This document shows, one piece after another, positions 22,001 to 33,475 of a stretch of 64,000 bases of DNA. This stretch comes from Osmia lignaria lignaria (taxonomy: Eukaryota > Arthropoda > Insecta > Hymenoptera > Megachilidae), in assembly GCF_051020975.1 (NCBI RefSeq), contig NW_027478169.1, positions 2,542,001 to 2,606,000 of the forward strand, written 5' to 3'. Below the pieces are notes generated by a model that searched no databases, had not been told where the DNA came from, and saw only the letters and a list, made by a program, of their open reading frames with translations. Each line of letters starts with the position of its first letter. Position 1 is the first letter of the stretch. Made by a program: the position numbers and the translations under genes.

Positions 22001-24146
22001 GTTCTCGAGATATATCAAGATATTTAAAAGTTCCGAAGCAGCACCAACATAATAGAGATACAGAAACACCGTGGCCCCTTTCTTTGAGATAACTCTGCAC
22101 TATTGCGAGCTGCAAATGCCACTTCCAGCTTAGCTGTGCAGAGGAAGAACAACAAGAAGAAGAAATATCTCGAAATATGTCCGTCAGGCCAATTCCCTTG
22201 AGATAAATCTGCAAATATCTCGGAAACGAAGCGAGCTATGGCAAAATGTTAAGAGACCTTTTTTGTAGAGAATTAAGTTTCCTACTTTTTATATTCTATG
22301 ATATTTTTTGATCAGATGCGTAGTTCTCGAGATATATCAAGATATTTAAAAGTTCCGAAGCCGCACCAACATAATAGAGATACAGAAACACCGTGGCCCC
22401 TTTCTTTGAGATAACTCTGTACTAGTGCGAGCCGCAAATGCCACTTCCAGCTTAGCTGTGCAGAAGAAGAGCAACAAGAAGAAGAAATATCACGAAATAT
22501 GTCCGTGAGGCCCCTTCCCTTGAGATAAATCTGCAAATATCTCGGAAACGAAGCGAGCTATGGCAAAATGTTAAGAGACCTTTTTTGTAGCGAATTAAGT
22601 TTCCTACTTTTTATGTTCTATGATATTTTTTGATCAGATGCGTAGTTCTCGAGATATATCAAGATATTTAAAAGTTCCGAAGCCGCACCAACATAATAGG
22701 GATACAGAAACACCGTGGCCCCTTTCTTTGAGATAACTCTGCACTAGTGCGAGCCGCAAATGCCACTTCCAGCTTAGCTGTGCAGAAGAAGAACAACAAG
22801 AAGAAGAAATATCTCGAAATATGTCCGTCAGGCCCCTTCCCTTGAGATAAATCTGCAAATATCTCGGAAACGAAGCGAGCTATGGCAAAATGTTAAGAGA
22901 CCTTTTTTGTAGAAAATTAAGTTTCCTACTTTTTATGTTCTATGATATTTTTTGATCAGATGCGTAGTTCTCGAGATATATCAAGATATTTAAAAGTTCC
23001 GAAGCCGCACCAACATAATAGGGATACAGAAACACCGTGGCCCCTTTCTTTGAGATAACTCTGCACTAGTGCGAGCCGCAAATGCCACTTCCAGCTTAGC
23101 TGAGCAGAAGAAGAACAACAAGAAGAAGAAATATCTCGAAATATGTCCGTCAGGCCCCTTCCCTTGAGATATATCTGCAAATATCTCGGAAACGAAGCGA
23201 GCTATGGCAAAATGTTAAGAGACCTTTTTTGTAGAGAATTAAGTTTCCTACTTTTTATGTTCTGTGATATTTTTTGATCAGATGCGTAGTTCTCGAGATA
23301 TATCAAGATATTTAAAAGTTCCGAAGCCGCACCAACATAATAGAGATACAGAAACACCGTGGCCCCTTTCTTTGAGATAACTCTGCACTATTGCGAGCTG
23401 TAAATGCCACTTCCAGCTTAGCTGTGCAGAAGAAGAACAACAAGAAGAAGAAATATCTCGAAATATGTCCGTCAGGCCCCTTCCCTTGAGATATATCTGC
23501 AAATATCTCGGAAACGAAGCGAGCTATGGCAAAATGTTAGGAGACCTTTTTTGTAGCGAATTATGTTTCCTACAATTTATGTTGTATGATATTTTTTGAT
23601 CAGAAGCGTAGTTTTCGAGATATATCGAGATATTTAAAAGTTCCGAAGCCGCACCAACATAATAGGGATACAGAAACACCGTGGCCCCTTTCTTTGAGAT
23701 AACTCTGCACTAGTGCGAGCCGCAAATGCCACTTCCAGCTTAGCTGTGCAGAAGAAGAACAACAAGAAGAAGAAATATCTCGAAATATGTCCGTCAGGCC
23801 CCTTCCCTTGAGATAAATCTGCAAATATCTCGGAAACGAAGCGAGCTATGGCAAAATGTTGAGAGACCTTTTTTGTAGAGAATTAAGTTTCCTACTTTTT
23901 ATGTTCTATGATATTTTTTGATCAGATGCGTAGTTCTCGAGATATATCAAGATATTTAAAAGTTCCGAAGCCGCACCAACATAATAGAGATACAGAAACA
24001 CCGTGGCCCCTTTCTTTGAGATAACTCTGCACTATTGCGAGCTGTAAATGCCACTTCCAGCTTAGCTGTGCAGAAGAAGAACAACAAGAAGAAGAAATAT
24101 CTCGAAATATGTCCGTCAGGCCCCTTCCCTTGAGATAAATCTGCAA

Positions 24147-24465
24147 ATATCTCGGAAACGAAGCGAGCTATGGCAAAATGTTAAGAGACCTTTTTTGTAG
24201 AGAATTAAGTTTCCTACTTTCTATGTTCTATGATATTTTTTGATTAGATGCGTAGTTCTCGAGATATATCAAGATATTTAAAAGTTCCGAAGCCGCACCA
24301 ACATAATAGAGATACAGAAACACCGTGGCCCCTTTCTTTCAGATAACTATGCACTATTGCGAGCTCCAAATGCCACTTCCAGCTTAGCTGTGCAGAAGAA
24401 CAACAAGAAGAAGAAATATCTCGAAATATGTCCGTCAGGCCCCTTCCCTTGAGATAAATCTGCAA
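24147..24465 (+). repeat. 319-bp monomer, three-base loss in the GAA tract
   Basis: The tract reads GCAGAAGAACAACAAG with one GAA missing. The unit also has GATTAGATG, TTTCAGATAACTATGC and GCTCCAAATGCC. A close relative with the same loss and the same TTTCAGATAACTATGC is at 30,584-30,902, offset 6,437 bp, which carries GCTGCAAATGCC. Both recur in the second 16.4-kb copy at 40,559-40,877 and 46,996-47,314. This monomer is the first beyond the end of the 6.76-kb copy 2. Confidence 0.75.
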
Positions 24466-27400
24466 ATATCTCGGAAACGAAGAGAGCTATGGCAAAATGT
24501 TAAGAGACCTTTTTTGTAGAGAATTAAGTTTCCTACAATTTATGTTCTATGATATTTTTTGATCAGAAGCGTAGTTTTCGAGATATATCGAGATATTTAA
24601 AAGTTCCGAAGCCGCACCAACATAATAGAGATACAGAAACACCGTGGCCCCTTTCGTTGAGATAACTCTGCACTAGTGCGAGCCGCAAATGCGACTTCCA
24701 GCTTAGCTGTGCAGAAGAAGAACAACAAGAAGAAGAAATATCTCGAAATATGTCCGTCAGGCCCCTTCCCTTGAGATAAATCTGCAAATATCTCGGAAAC
24801 GAAGCGAGCTATGGCAAAATGTTCAGAGACCTTTTTTGTAGAGAATTAAGTTTCCTACGTTTTATGTTCTATGATATTTTTTGATCAGATGCGTAGTTCT
24901 CGAGATATATCAAGATATTTAAAAGTTCCGAAGCCGCACCAACATAATAGAGATACAGAAACACCGTGGCCCCTTTCTTTGAGATAACTCTGCACTATTG
25001 CGAGCTGCAAATGCCACTTCCAGCTTAGCTGTGCAGAAGAAGAACATCAAGAAGAAGAAATATCTCGAAATATGTCCGTCAGGCCCCTTCCCTTGAGATA
25101 AATCTGCAAATATCTCGGAAACGAAGAGAGCTATGGCAAAATGTTAAGAGACCTTTTTTGTAGAGAATTAAGTTTCCTACTTTTTATGTTCTATAATATT
25201 TTTTGATCTGATGCGTAGTTCTCGAGATATATCGAGATATTTAAAAGTTCCGAAGCCGCACCAACATAATAGAGATACAGAAACACCGTGGCCCCTTTCG
25301 TTGAGATAACTCTGCACTAGTGCGAGCCGCAAATGTCACTTCCAGCTTAGCTGTGCAGAAGAAGAACAACAAGAAGAAGAAATATCTCGAAATATGTCCG
25401 TCAGGCCCCTTCCCTTGAGATAAATCTGCAAATATCTCGGAAACGAAGCGAGCTATGGCAAAATGTTAAGAGACCTTTTTTGTAGAGAATTATGTTTCCT
25501 ACTTTTTATGTTCTATGATATTTCTTGATCAGATGCGTAGTTCTCGAGATATATCAAGATATCTAAAAGTTCCGAAGCCGCACCAACATAATAGAGATAC
25601 AGAAACACCGTGGCCCCTTTCTTTGAGATAACTCTGCACTATTGCGAGCTGCCAATGCCACTTCCAGCTTAGCTGTGCAGAAGAAGAACAACAAGAAGTG
25701 GAAATATCTCGAAATATGTCCGTCAGGCCCCTTCCCTTGAGATAAATCTGCAAATATCTCGGAAACGAAGAGAGCTATGGCAAAATGTTAAGAGACCTTT
25801 TTTGTAGAGAATTAAGTTTCCTACTTTTTATGTTCTATGATATTTTTTGATCAGATGCGTAGTTCTCGAGATATATCAAGATATTTAAAAGTTCCGAAGC
25901 CGCACCAACATAATAGAGATACAGAAACACCGTGGCCCCTTTCTTTGAGATAACTCTGCACTATTGCGAGCTGCAAATGCCACTTCCAGCTTAGCTGTGC
26001 AGAAGAAGAACAACAAGAAGAAGAAATATCTGGAAATATGTCCGTCAGGCCCCTTCCCTTGAGATAAATCTGCAAATATCTCGGAAACGAAGCGAGCTAT
26101 GGCAAAATGTTAAGAGACCTTTTTTGTAGAGAATTAAGTTTCCTACTTTTTATGTTCTATGATATTTTTTGATCTGATGCGTAGTTCTCGAGATATATCA
26201 AGATATTTAAAAGTTCCGAAGCCGCACCAACATAATAGAGATACAGAAACACCGTGGCCCCTTTCGTTGAGATAACTCTGCACTAGTGCGAGCCGCAAAT
26301 GTCACTTCCAGCTTAGCTGTGCAGAAGAAGAACAACAAGAAGAAGAAATATCTCGAAATATGTCCGTCAGGCCCCTTCCCTTGAGATAAATCTGCAAATA
26401 TCTCGGAAACGAAGCGAGCTATGGCAAAATGTTAAGAGACCTTTTTTGTAGGGAATTAAGTTTCCTACTTTTTATGTTCTATGATATTTTTTGATCAGAT
26501 GCGTAGTTCTCGAGATATATCAAGATATTTAAAAGTCCCGAAGCCGCACCAACATAATAGAGATACAGAAACACCGTGGCCCCTTTCTTTGAGATAACTC
26601 TGCACCATTGCGAGCTGCAAATGCCACTTCCAGCTTAGCTGTGCAGAAGAAGAACAACAAGAAGAAGAAATATCTGGAAATATGTCCGTCAGGCCCCTTC
26701 CCTTGAGATAAATCTGCAAATATCTCGGAAACGAAGCGAGCTATGGCAAAATGTTAAGAGACCTTTTTTGTAGAGAATTAAGTTTCCTACTATTTATGTT
26801 CTATGATATTTTTGGATCAGATGCGTAGTTCTCGAGATATATCAAGATATTTAAAAGTTCCGAAGCCGCACCAACATAATAGAGATACAGAAACACCGTG
26901 GCCACTTTCTTTGAGATAACTCTGCACTAGAGCGAGCCGCAAATACCACTTCCAGCTTAGCTGTGCAGAAGAAGAACAACAAGAAGAAGAAATATCTCGA
27001 AATATGTCCGTCAGGCCACTTCCCTTGAGATAAATCTGCAAATATCTCGGAAACGAAGCGAGCTATGGCAAAATGTTAAGAGACCTTTTTTGTAGAGAAT
27101 TATGTTTCCTACTTTTTATGTTCTATGATATTTTTTGATCAGACGCGTAGCTCTCGAGATATATCAAGATATTTAAAAGTTCCGAAGCCGCACCAACATA
27201 ATAGAGATACAGAAACAGCGTGGCCCCTTTCTTTGAGATATCTCTGCACTATTGCGAGCTGCAAATGCCACTTCCAGCTTAGCTGCGCAGAAGAAGAACA
27301 ACAAGAAGAAGAAATATCTCGAAATATGTCCGTCAGGCCCCTTCCCTTGAGATAAATCTGCAAATATCTCGGAAACGAAGCGAGCTATGGCAAAATGTTA

Positions 27401-30400
27401 AGAGACCTTATTTGCAGAGAATTAAGTTTCCTACTTTTTATGTTATATGATATTTTTTGATCAGATGCGTAGTTCTCGAGATATATCAAGATATTTAAAA
27501 GTTCCGAAACCGCACCAACATAATAGAGATACAGAAACACGGTGGCCCCTTTCTTTGAGATAACTCTGCACTAGTGCGAGCCGCAAATGCCACTTCCAGC
27601 TTAGCTGTGCAGAAGAAGAACAACAAGAAGAAGAAATATCTCGAAATATGTCCGTCAGGCCCCTTCCCTTGAGATAAATCTGCAAATATCTCGGAAACGA
27701 TGCGAGCTATGGCAAAATGTTAAGAGACCTTTTTTGTAGAGAATTATGTTTCCTACAATTTATGTTCTATGATATTTTTTGATCAGAAGCGTAGTTTTCG
27801 AGATATATCGAGATATTTAAAAGTTCCGAAGCCGCACCAACATAATAGAGATACAGAAACACCGTGGCCCCTTTCGTTGAGATAACTCTGCACTAGTGCG
27901 AGCCGCAAATGCCACTTCCAGCTTAGCTGTGCAGAAGAAGAACAACAAGAAGAAGAAATATCTCGAAATATGTCCGTCAGGCCCCTTCCCTTGAGATAAA
28001 TCTGCAAATATCTCGGAAACGAAGCGAGCTATGGCAAAATGTTAAGAGACCTTTTTTGTAGAGAATTAAGTTTCCTACTTTTTATGTTCTATGATATTTT
28101 TTGATCTGATGCGTAGTTCTCGAGAGATATCAAGATATTTAAAAGTTCCGAAGCCGCACCAACATAATAGAGATACAGAAACACCGTGGCCCCTTTCGTT
28201 GAGATAACTCTGCACTAGTGCGAGCCGCAAATGCCACTTCCAGCTTAGCTGTGCAGAAGAAGAACAACAAGAAGAAGAAATATCTCGAAATATGTCCGTC
28301 AGGCCCCTTCCCTTGAGATAAATCTGCAAATATCTCGGAAACGAAGCGAGCTATGGCAAAATGTTAAGAGACCTTTTTTGTAGAGAATTAAGTTTCCTAC
28401 TATTTATGTTCTATGATATTTTTGGATCAGATGCGTAGTTCTCGAGATATATCAAGATATTTAAAAGTTCCGAAGCCGCACCAACATAATAGAGATACAG
28501 AAACACCGTGGCCACTTTCTTTGAGATAACTCTGCACTAGAGCGAGCCGCAAATACCACTTCCAGCTTAGCTGTGCAGAAGAAGAACAACAAGAAGAAGA
28601 AATATCTCGAAATATGTCCGTCAGGCCCCTTCCCTTGAGATAAATCTGCAAATATCTCGGAAACGAAGAGAGCTATGGCAAAATGTTAAGAGACCTTTTT
28701 TGTAGAGAATTAAGTTTCCTACTTTTTATGTTCTATGATATTTTTTGATTAGATGCGTAGTTCTCGAGATATATCAAGATATTTAAAAGTTCCGAAGCCG
28801 CACCAACATAATAGAGACACAGAAACACCGTGGCCCCTTTCTTTGAGATAACTCTGCACTATTGCGAGCTGCAAATGCCACTTCCAGCTTAGCTGTGCAG
28901 AAGAAGAACAACAAGAAGAGGAAATATCTCGAAATATGTCCGTCAGGCCCCTTCCCTTGAGATAAATCTGCAAATATCTCGGAAACGAAGAGAGCTATGG
29001 CAAAATGTTAAGAGACCTTTTTTGTAGAGAATTAGGTTTCCTACTTTTTATGTTCTATGATATTTTTTGATCTGATGCGTAGTTCTCGAGATATATCAAG
29101 ATATTTAAAAGTTCCGAAGCCGCACCAACATAATAGAGATACAGAAACACCGTGGCCCCTTTCTTTGAGATAACTCTGCACTATTGCGAGCTGCAAATGC
29201 CACTTCCAGCTTAGCTGTGCAGAAGAAGAACAACAAGAAGAGGAAATATCTCGAAATATGTCCGTCAGGCCCCTTCCCTTGAGATAAATCTGCAAATATC
29301 TCGGAAACGAAGAGAGCTATGGCAAAATGTTAAGAGACCTTTTTTGTAGAGAATTAAGTTTCCTACTTTTTATGTTCTATGATATTTTTTGATCTGATGC
29401 GTAGTTCTCGAGATATATCAAGATATTTAAAAGTTCCGAAGCCGCACCAACATAATAGAGATACAGAAACACCGTGGCCCCTTTCGTTGAGATAACTCTG
29501 CACTAGTGCGAGCCGCAAATGCCACTTCCAGCTTAGCTGTGCAGAAGAAGAACAACAAGAAGAAGAAATATCTCGAAATATGTCCGTCAGGCCCCTTCCC
29601 TTGAGATAAATCTGCAAATATCTCGGAAACGAAGCGAGCTATGGCAAAATGTTAAGAGACCTTTTTTGTAGGGAATTAAGTTTCCTACTTTTTATGTTCT
29701 ATGATATTTCTTGATCAGATGCGTAGTTCTCGAGATATATCAAGATATTTAAAAGTTGCGAAGCCGCACCAACATAATAGAGATACAGAAACACCGTGGC
29801 CCCTTTCTTTGAGATAACTCTGCACTATTGCGAGCTGCAAATGCCACTTCCAGCTTAGCTGTGCAGAAGAAGAACAACAAGAAGAAGAAATATCTGGAAA
29901 TATGTCCGTCAGGCCCCTTCCCTTGAGATAAATCTGCAAATATCTCGGAAACGAAGCGAGCTATGGCAAAATGTTAAGAGACCTTTTTTGTAGAGAATTA
30001 AGTTTCCTACTATTTATGTTCTATGATATTTTTGGATCAGATGCGTAGTTCTCGAGATATATCAAGATATTTAAAAGTTCCGAAGCCGCACCAACATAAT
30101 AGAGATACAGAAACACGGTGGCCCCTTTCTTTGAGATAACTCTGCACTAGTGCGAGCCGCAAATGCCACTTCCAGCTTAGCTGTGCAGAAGAAGAACAAC
30201 AAGAAGAAGAAATATCTCGAAATATGTCCGTCAGGCCCCTTCCCTTGAGATAAATCTGCAAATATCTCGGAAACGAAGAGAGCTATGGCAAAATGTTAAG
30301 AGACCTTTTTTGTAGAGAATTAAGTTTCCTACTTTTTATGTTCTATGATATTTTTTGATTAGATGCGTAGTTCTCGAGATATATCAAGATATTTAAAAGT

Positions 30401-33400
30401 TGCGAAGCCGCACCAACATAATAGAGATACAGAAACACCGTGGCCCCTTTCTTTGAGATAACCCTGCACTATTGCGAGCTGCAAATGCCACTTCCAGCTT
30501 AGCTGTGCAGAAGAAGAACAACAAGAAGAAGAAATATCTGGAAATATGTCCGTCAGGCCCCTTCCCTTGAGATAAATCTGCAAATATCTCGGAAACGAAG
30601 CGAGCTATGGCAAAATGTTAAGAGACCTTTTTTGTAGCGAATTAAGTTTCCTACTTTTTATGTTCTATGATATTTTTTGATTAGATGCGTAGTTCTCGAG
30701 ATATATCAAGATATTTAAAAGTTCCGAAGCCGCACCAACATAATAGAGACACAGAAACACCGTGGCCCCTTTCTTTCAGATAACTATGCACTATTGCGAG
30801 CTGCAAATGCCACTTCCAGCTTAGCTGTGCAGAAGAACAACAAGAAGAAGAAATATCTCGAAATATGTCCGTCAGGCCCCTTCCCTTGAGATATATCTGC
30901 AAATATCTCGGAAACGAAGCGAGCTATGACAAAATGTTAAGAGACCGTTTTTGTAGAGAATTATGTTTCCTACAATTTACGTTCTATGATATTTTTTGAT
31001 CAGAAGCGTAGTTTTCGAGATATATCGAGATATTTAAAAGTTCCGAAGCCGCACCAACATAATAGAGATACAGAAACACCGTGGCCCCTTTCTTTGAGAT
31101 AACTCTGCACTAGTGCGAGCCGCAAATGCCACTTCCAGCTTAGCTGTGCAGAAGAAGAACAACAAGAAGAAGAAATATCTCGAAATATGTCCGTCAGGCC
31201 CCTTCCCTTGAGATAAATCTGCAAATATCTCGGAAACCAAGCGAGCTATGGCAAAATGATAAGAGACCTTTTTTGTAGAGAATTAAGTTTCCTACTTTTT
31301 ATGTTCTATGATATTTTTTGATCAGATGCGTAGTTCTCGAGATATATCAAGATATCTAAAAGTTCCGAAGCCGCACCAACATAATAGAGATACAGAAACA
31401 CCGTGGCCCCTTTCTTTGAGATAACTCTGCACTATTGCGAGCTGCAAATGCCACTTCCAGCTTAGCTGTGCAGAAGAACAACAAGAAGAAGAAATATCTC
31501 GAAATATGTCCGTCAGGCCCCTTCCCTTGAGATAAATCTGCAAATATCTCGGAAACGAAGAGAGCTATGGCAAAATGTTAAGAGACCTTTTTTGTAGAGA
31601 ATTAAGTTTCCTACTTTTTATGTTCTATGATATTTTTTGATCAGATGCGTAGTTCTCGAGATATATCAAGATATCTAAAAGTTCCGAAGCCGCACCAACA
31701 TGATAGAGATACAGAAACACCGTGGCCCCTTTCTTTGAGATAACTCTGCACTATTGCGAGCTGCAAATGCCACTTCCAGCTTAGCTGTGCAGAAGAAGAA
31801 CAACAAGAAGAAGAAATATCTCGAAATATGTCCGTCAGGCCCCTTCCCTTGAGATAAATCTGCAAATATCTCGGAAACGAAGAGAGCTATGGCAAAATGT
31901 TAAGAGACCTTTTTTGTAGAGAATTAAGTTTCCTACTTTTTATGTTCTATGATATTTTTTGATTAGATGCGTAGTTCTCGAGATATATCAAGATATTTAA
32001 AAGTTCCGAAGCCGCACCAACATAATAGAGATACAGAAACACCGTGGCCCCTTTCTTTGAGATAACTCTGCACTATTGCGCGCTGCAAATGCCACTTCCA
32101 GCTTAGCTGTGCAGAAGAAGAACAACAAGAAGAAGAAATATCTCGAAATATGTCCGTCAGGCCCCTTCCCTTGAGATAAATCTGCAAATATCTCGGAAAC
32201 GAACCGAGCTATGGGAAAATGTAAAGAGACCTTTTTTGTAGAGAATTAAGTTTCCTACTTTTTATGTTCTATGATATTTTTCGATCAGAGGCGTAGTTCT
32301 CGAGATATATCAAGATATTTAAAAGTTCCGAAGCCGCACCAACATAGTAGAGATACAGAAACACCGTGGCCCCTTTCTTTGAGATAACTCTGCACGATTG
32401 CGAGCTGGAAATGCCACTTCCAGTTCAGCTGTGCAGAAGAAGAACAACAAGAAGAAGAAATATCTCGAAATATGTCCATCAGGACCCTTCCCTTGAGATA
32501 AATCTGCAAATATCTCGGAAACGAAGCGAGCTATGGCAAAATGTTAAGGGACCTTTTTTGTAGAGAATAATGTTTCCTACAATTTACGTTCTATGATAGT
32601 TTTTGATCAGAAGCGTAGTTTTCGAGATATATCGAGATATTTAAAAGTTCCGAAGCCGCACCAACATAATAGAGATACAGAAACACCGTGGCCCCTTTCT
32701 TTGAGATAATTCTGCACTATTGCGACCTGCAAATGCCACTTCCAGCTCAGCTGTGCAGAAGAAGAACAACAAGAAGAAGAAATATCACGAAATATGTCCG
32801 TCAGGCCCCTTCCCTTGAGATAAATCTGCAAATATCTCGGAAACGAAGTGAGCTATGGCGAAATGTTGAGAGACCTTTTTTGTAGAGAATTAAGTTTCCT
32901 ACTTTTTATGTAGTATGATATTTTTTGATCAGATGCGTAGTTCTCGAGATATATCAAGATATTTAAAAGTTCCGAAGCCGCACCAACATAATAGAGATAC
33001 AGAAACACCGTGGCCCGTTTCTTTGAGATAACTCTGCACTATTGCGCGCTGCAAATGCCACTTCCAGCTTAGCTGTGCAGAAGAAGAACAACAAGAAGAA
33101 GAAATATCTCGAAATATGTCCGTCAGGCCCCTCCCCTTGAGTTATATCTGCAAATATCTCGGAAACGAAGCGAGCTATGGCAAAATGTTAAGAGACCTTT
33201 TTTGTAGAGAATTAAGTTTCCTACTTTTTATGTTCTATGATATTTCTCGATCAGAGGCGTAGTTCTCGAGATATATCAAGATATTTAAAAGTTCCGAAGC
33301 CGCACCAACATAGTAGAGATACAAAAACACCGTGGCCCCTTTCTTTGAGATAACTCTGCACGATTGCGAGCTGGAAATGCCACTTCCAGTTCAGCTGTGC

Positions 33401-33426
33401 AGAAGAAGAACAACAAGAAGAAGAAA
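24229..33426 (+). repeat. Segment of the 16.4-kb unit outside the 6.76-kb block
   Basis: About 29 monomers with local duplications at several steps. GATCTGATG with CTTTCGTTGAG and AAATGTCACTTCC is shared by the monomers near 25,209 and 26,175 (966 bp). TTTTTGGATCAG, GGCCACTTTC and CTAGAGCGAGCC are shared near 26,817 and 28,427 (1,610 bp). ACACGGTGGCC is shared near 27,540 and 30,116 (2,576 bp). AAAAGTTGCGAAG is shared near 29,755 and 30,399 (644 bp). ATAGAGACACAG is shared near 28,813 and 30,745 (1,932 bp). AGAAGAGGAAATATC occurs in the neighbouring monomers near 28,915 and 29,237 (322 bp). All steps are whole monomers. Confidence 0.8.
31225..31865 (+). repeat. Neighbouring pair with GATATCTAAAAG, one of 319 bp
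   Basis: Two adjacent monomers share ATATCAAGATATCTAAAAG, where most have ATATTTAAAAG. The first also lacks one GAA in the trinucleotide tract and is 319 bp. The second carries CAACATGATAG. The GATATCTAAAAG variant also occurs near 463, 2,070, 16,221 and 25,556. The pair recurs at 47,637-48,277. Adjacent sharing suggests a single-monomer duplication followed by a triplet loss in one copy, or conversion. Confidence 0.65.
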
Positions 33427-33475
33427 TATCTCGAAATATGTCCGTCAGGCCCCTTCCCTTGAGATAAATCTGCAA
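33154..33475 (+). repeat. Hybrid junction monomer of the 16.4-kb duplication
   Basis: The left part has the X-type markers of the monomer at 49,663: GATCAGAGGCG, CATAGTAGAGATACAAAAAC, GCACGATTGCGAGCTGG and CAGTTCAGCTG, the last ending at 33,395. The right part has the markers of the monomer at 16,839: GAAATATCTCG, TCCGTCAGGCCCC and GGCCAATTG. The exchange lies between 33,393 and 33,426, where both parents are identical across the GAA/CAA tract. This is the expected product of an unequal crossover in register between monomers 51 units apart. Confidence 0.88.

Larger units (their letters stand above)
18756..24228 (+). repeat. 6.76-kb higher-order unit, copy 2 (17 monomers)
   Basis: This copy follows copy 1 without a gap and ends where base 24,245 (T in GATTAGATG) first differs from 18,772 (C in GATCAGATG). 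It lacks four monomers relative to copy 1. Its first part matches at offset 6,760 and its last part at offset 5,473. Every variant seen here is repeated unchanged in 35,168-40,640, whereas copy 1 differs at 14,514 and 14,718. So copy 2 is the parent or sister of the third copy, and the 6.76-kb duplication is older than the 16.4-kb one. Confidence 0.9.
17015..33426 (+). repeat. 16,412-bp, 51-monomer higher-order unit, copy 1
   Basis: This block is repeated in tandem at 33,427-49,838. Landmarks match at a constant offset of 16,412 bp, for example GGCCAATTGTTAAG (17,089 and 33,501), TTTTTGGATCAG (26,810 and 43,222), TTTGCAGAGAATTAAG (27,411 and 43,823), CTCGAGAGATATCAAG (28,119 and 44,531), AAAATGATAAGAGACC (31,253 and 47,665) and CTATGGGAAAATGTAAAG (32,211 and 48,623). 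I saw no difference at any point compared, and minus-strand translations of every monomer agree. The length is 51 monomers less ten bases, accounted for by one 321-bp and three 319-bp monomers. Confidence 0.93.

Noticed and set aside
27125..27355. Plus-strand open frames (also near 32,366, 33,332, 43,537, 48,778, 49,744, 51,998, 54,574 and 55,123)
   Set aside because: They appear only where a point variant removes a usual stop, for example GAGATATCTCTG for GAGATAACTCTG. They overlap the minus-strand frame and have no conserved protein features.
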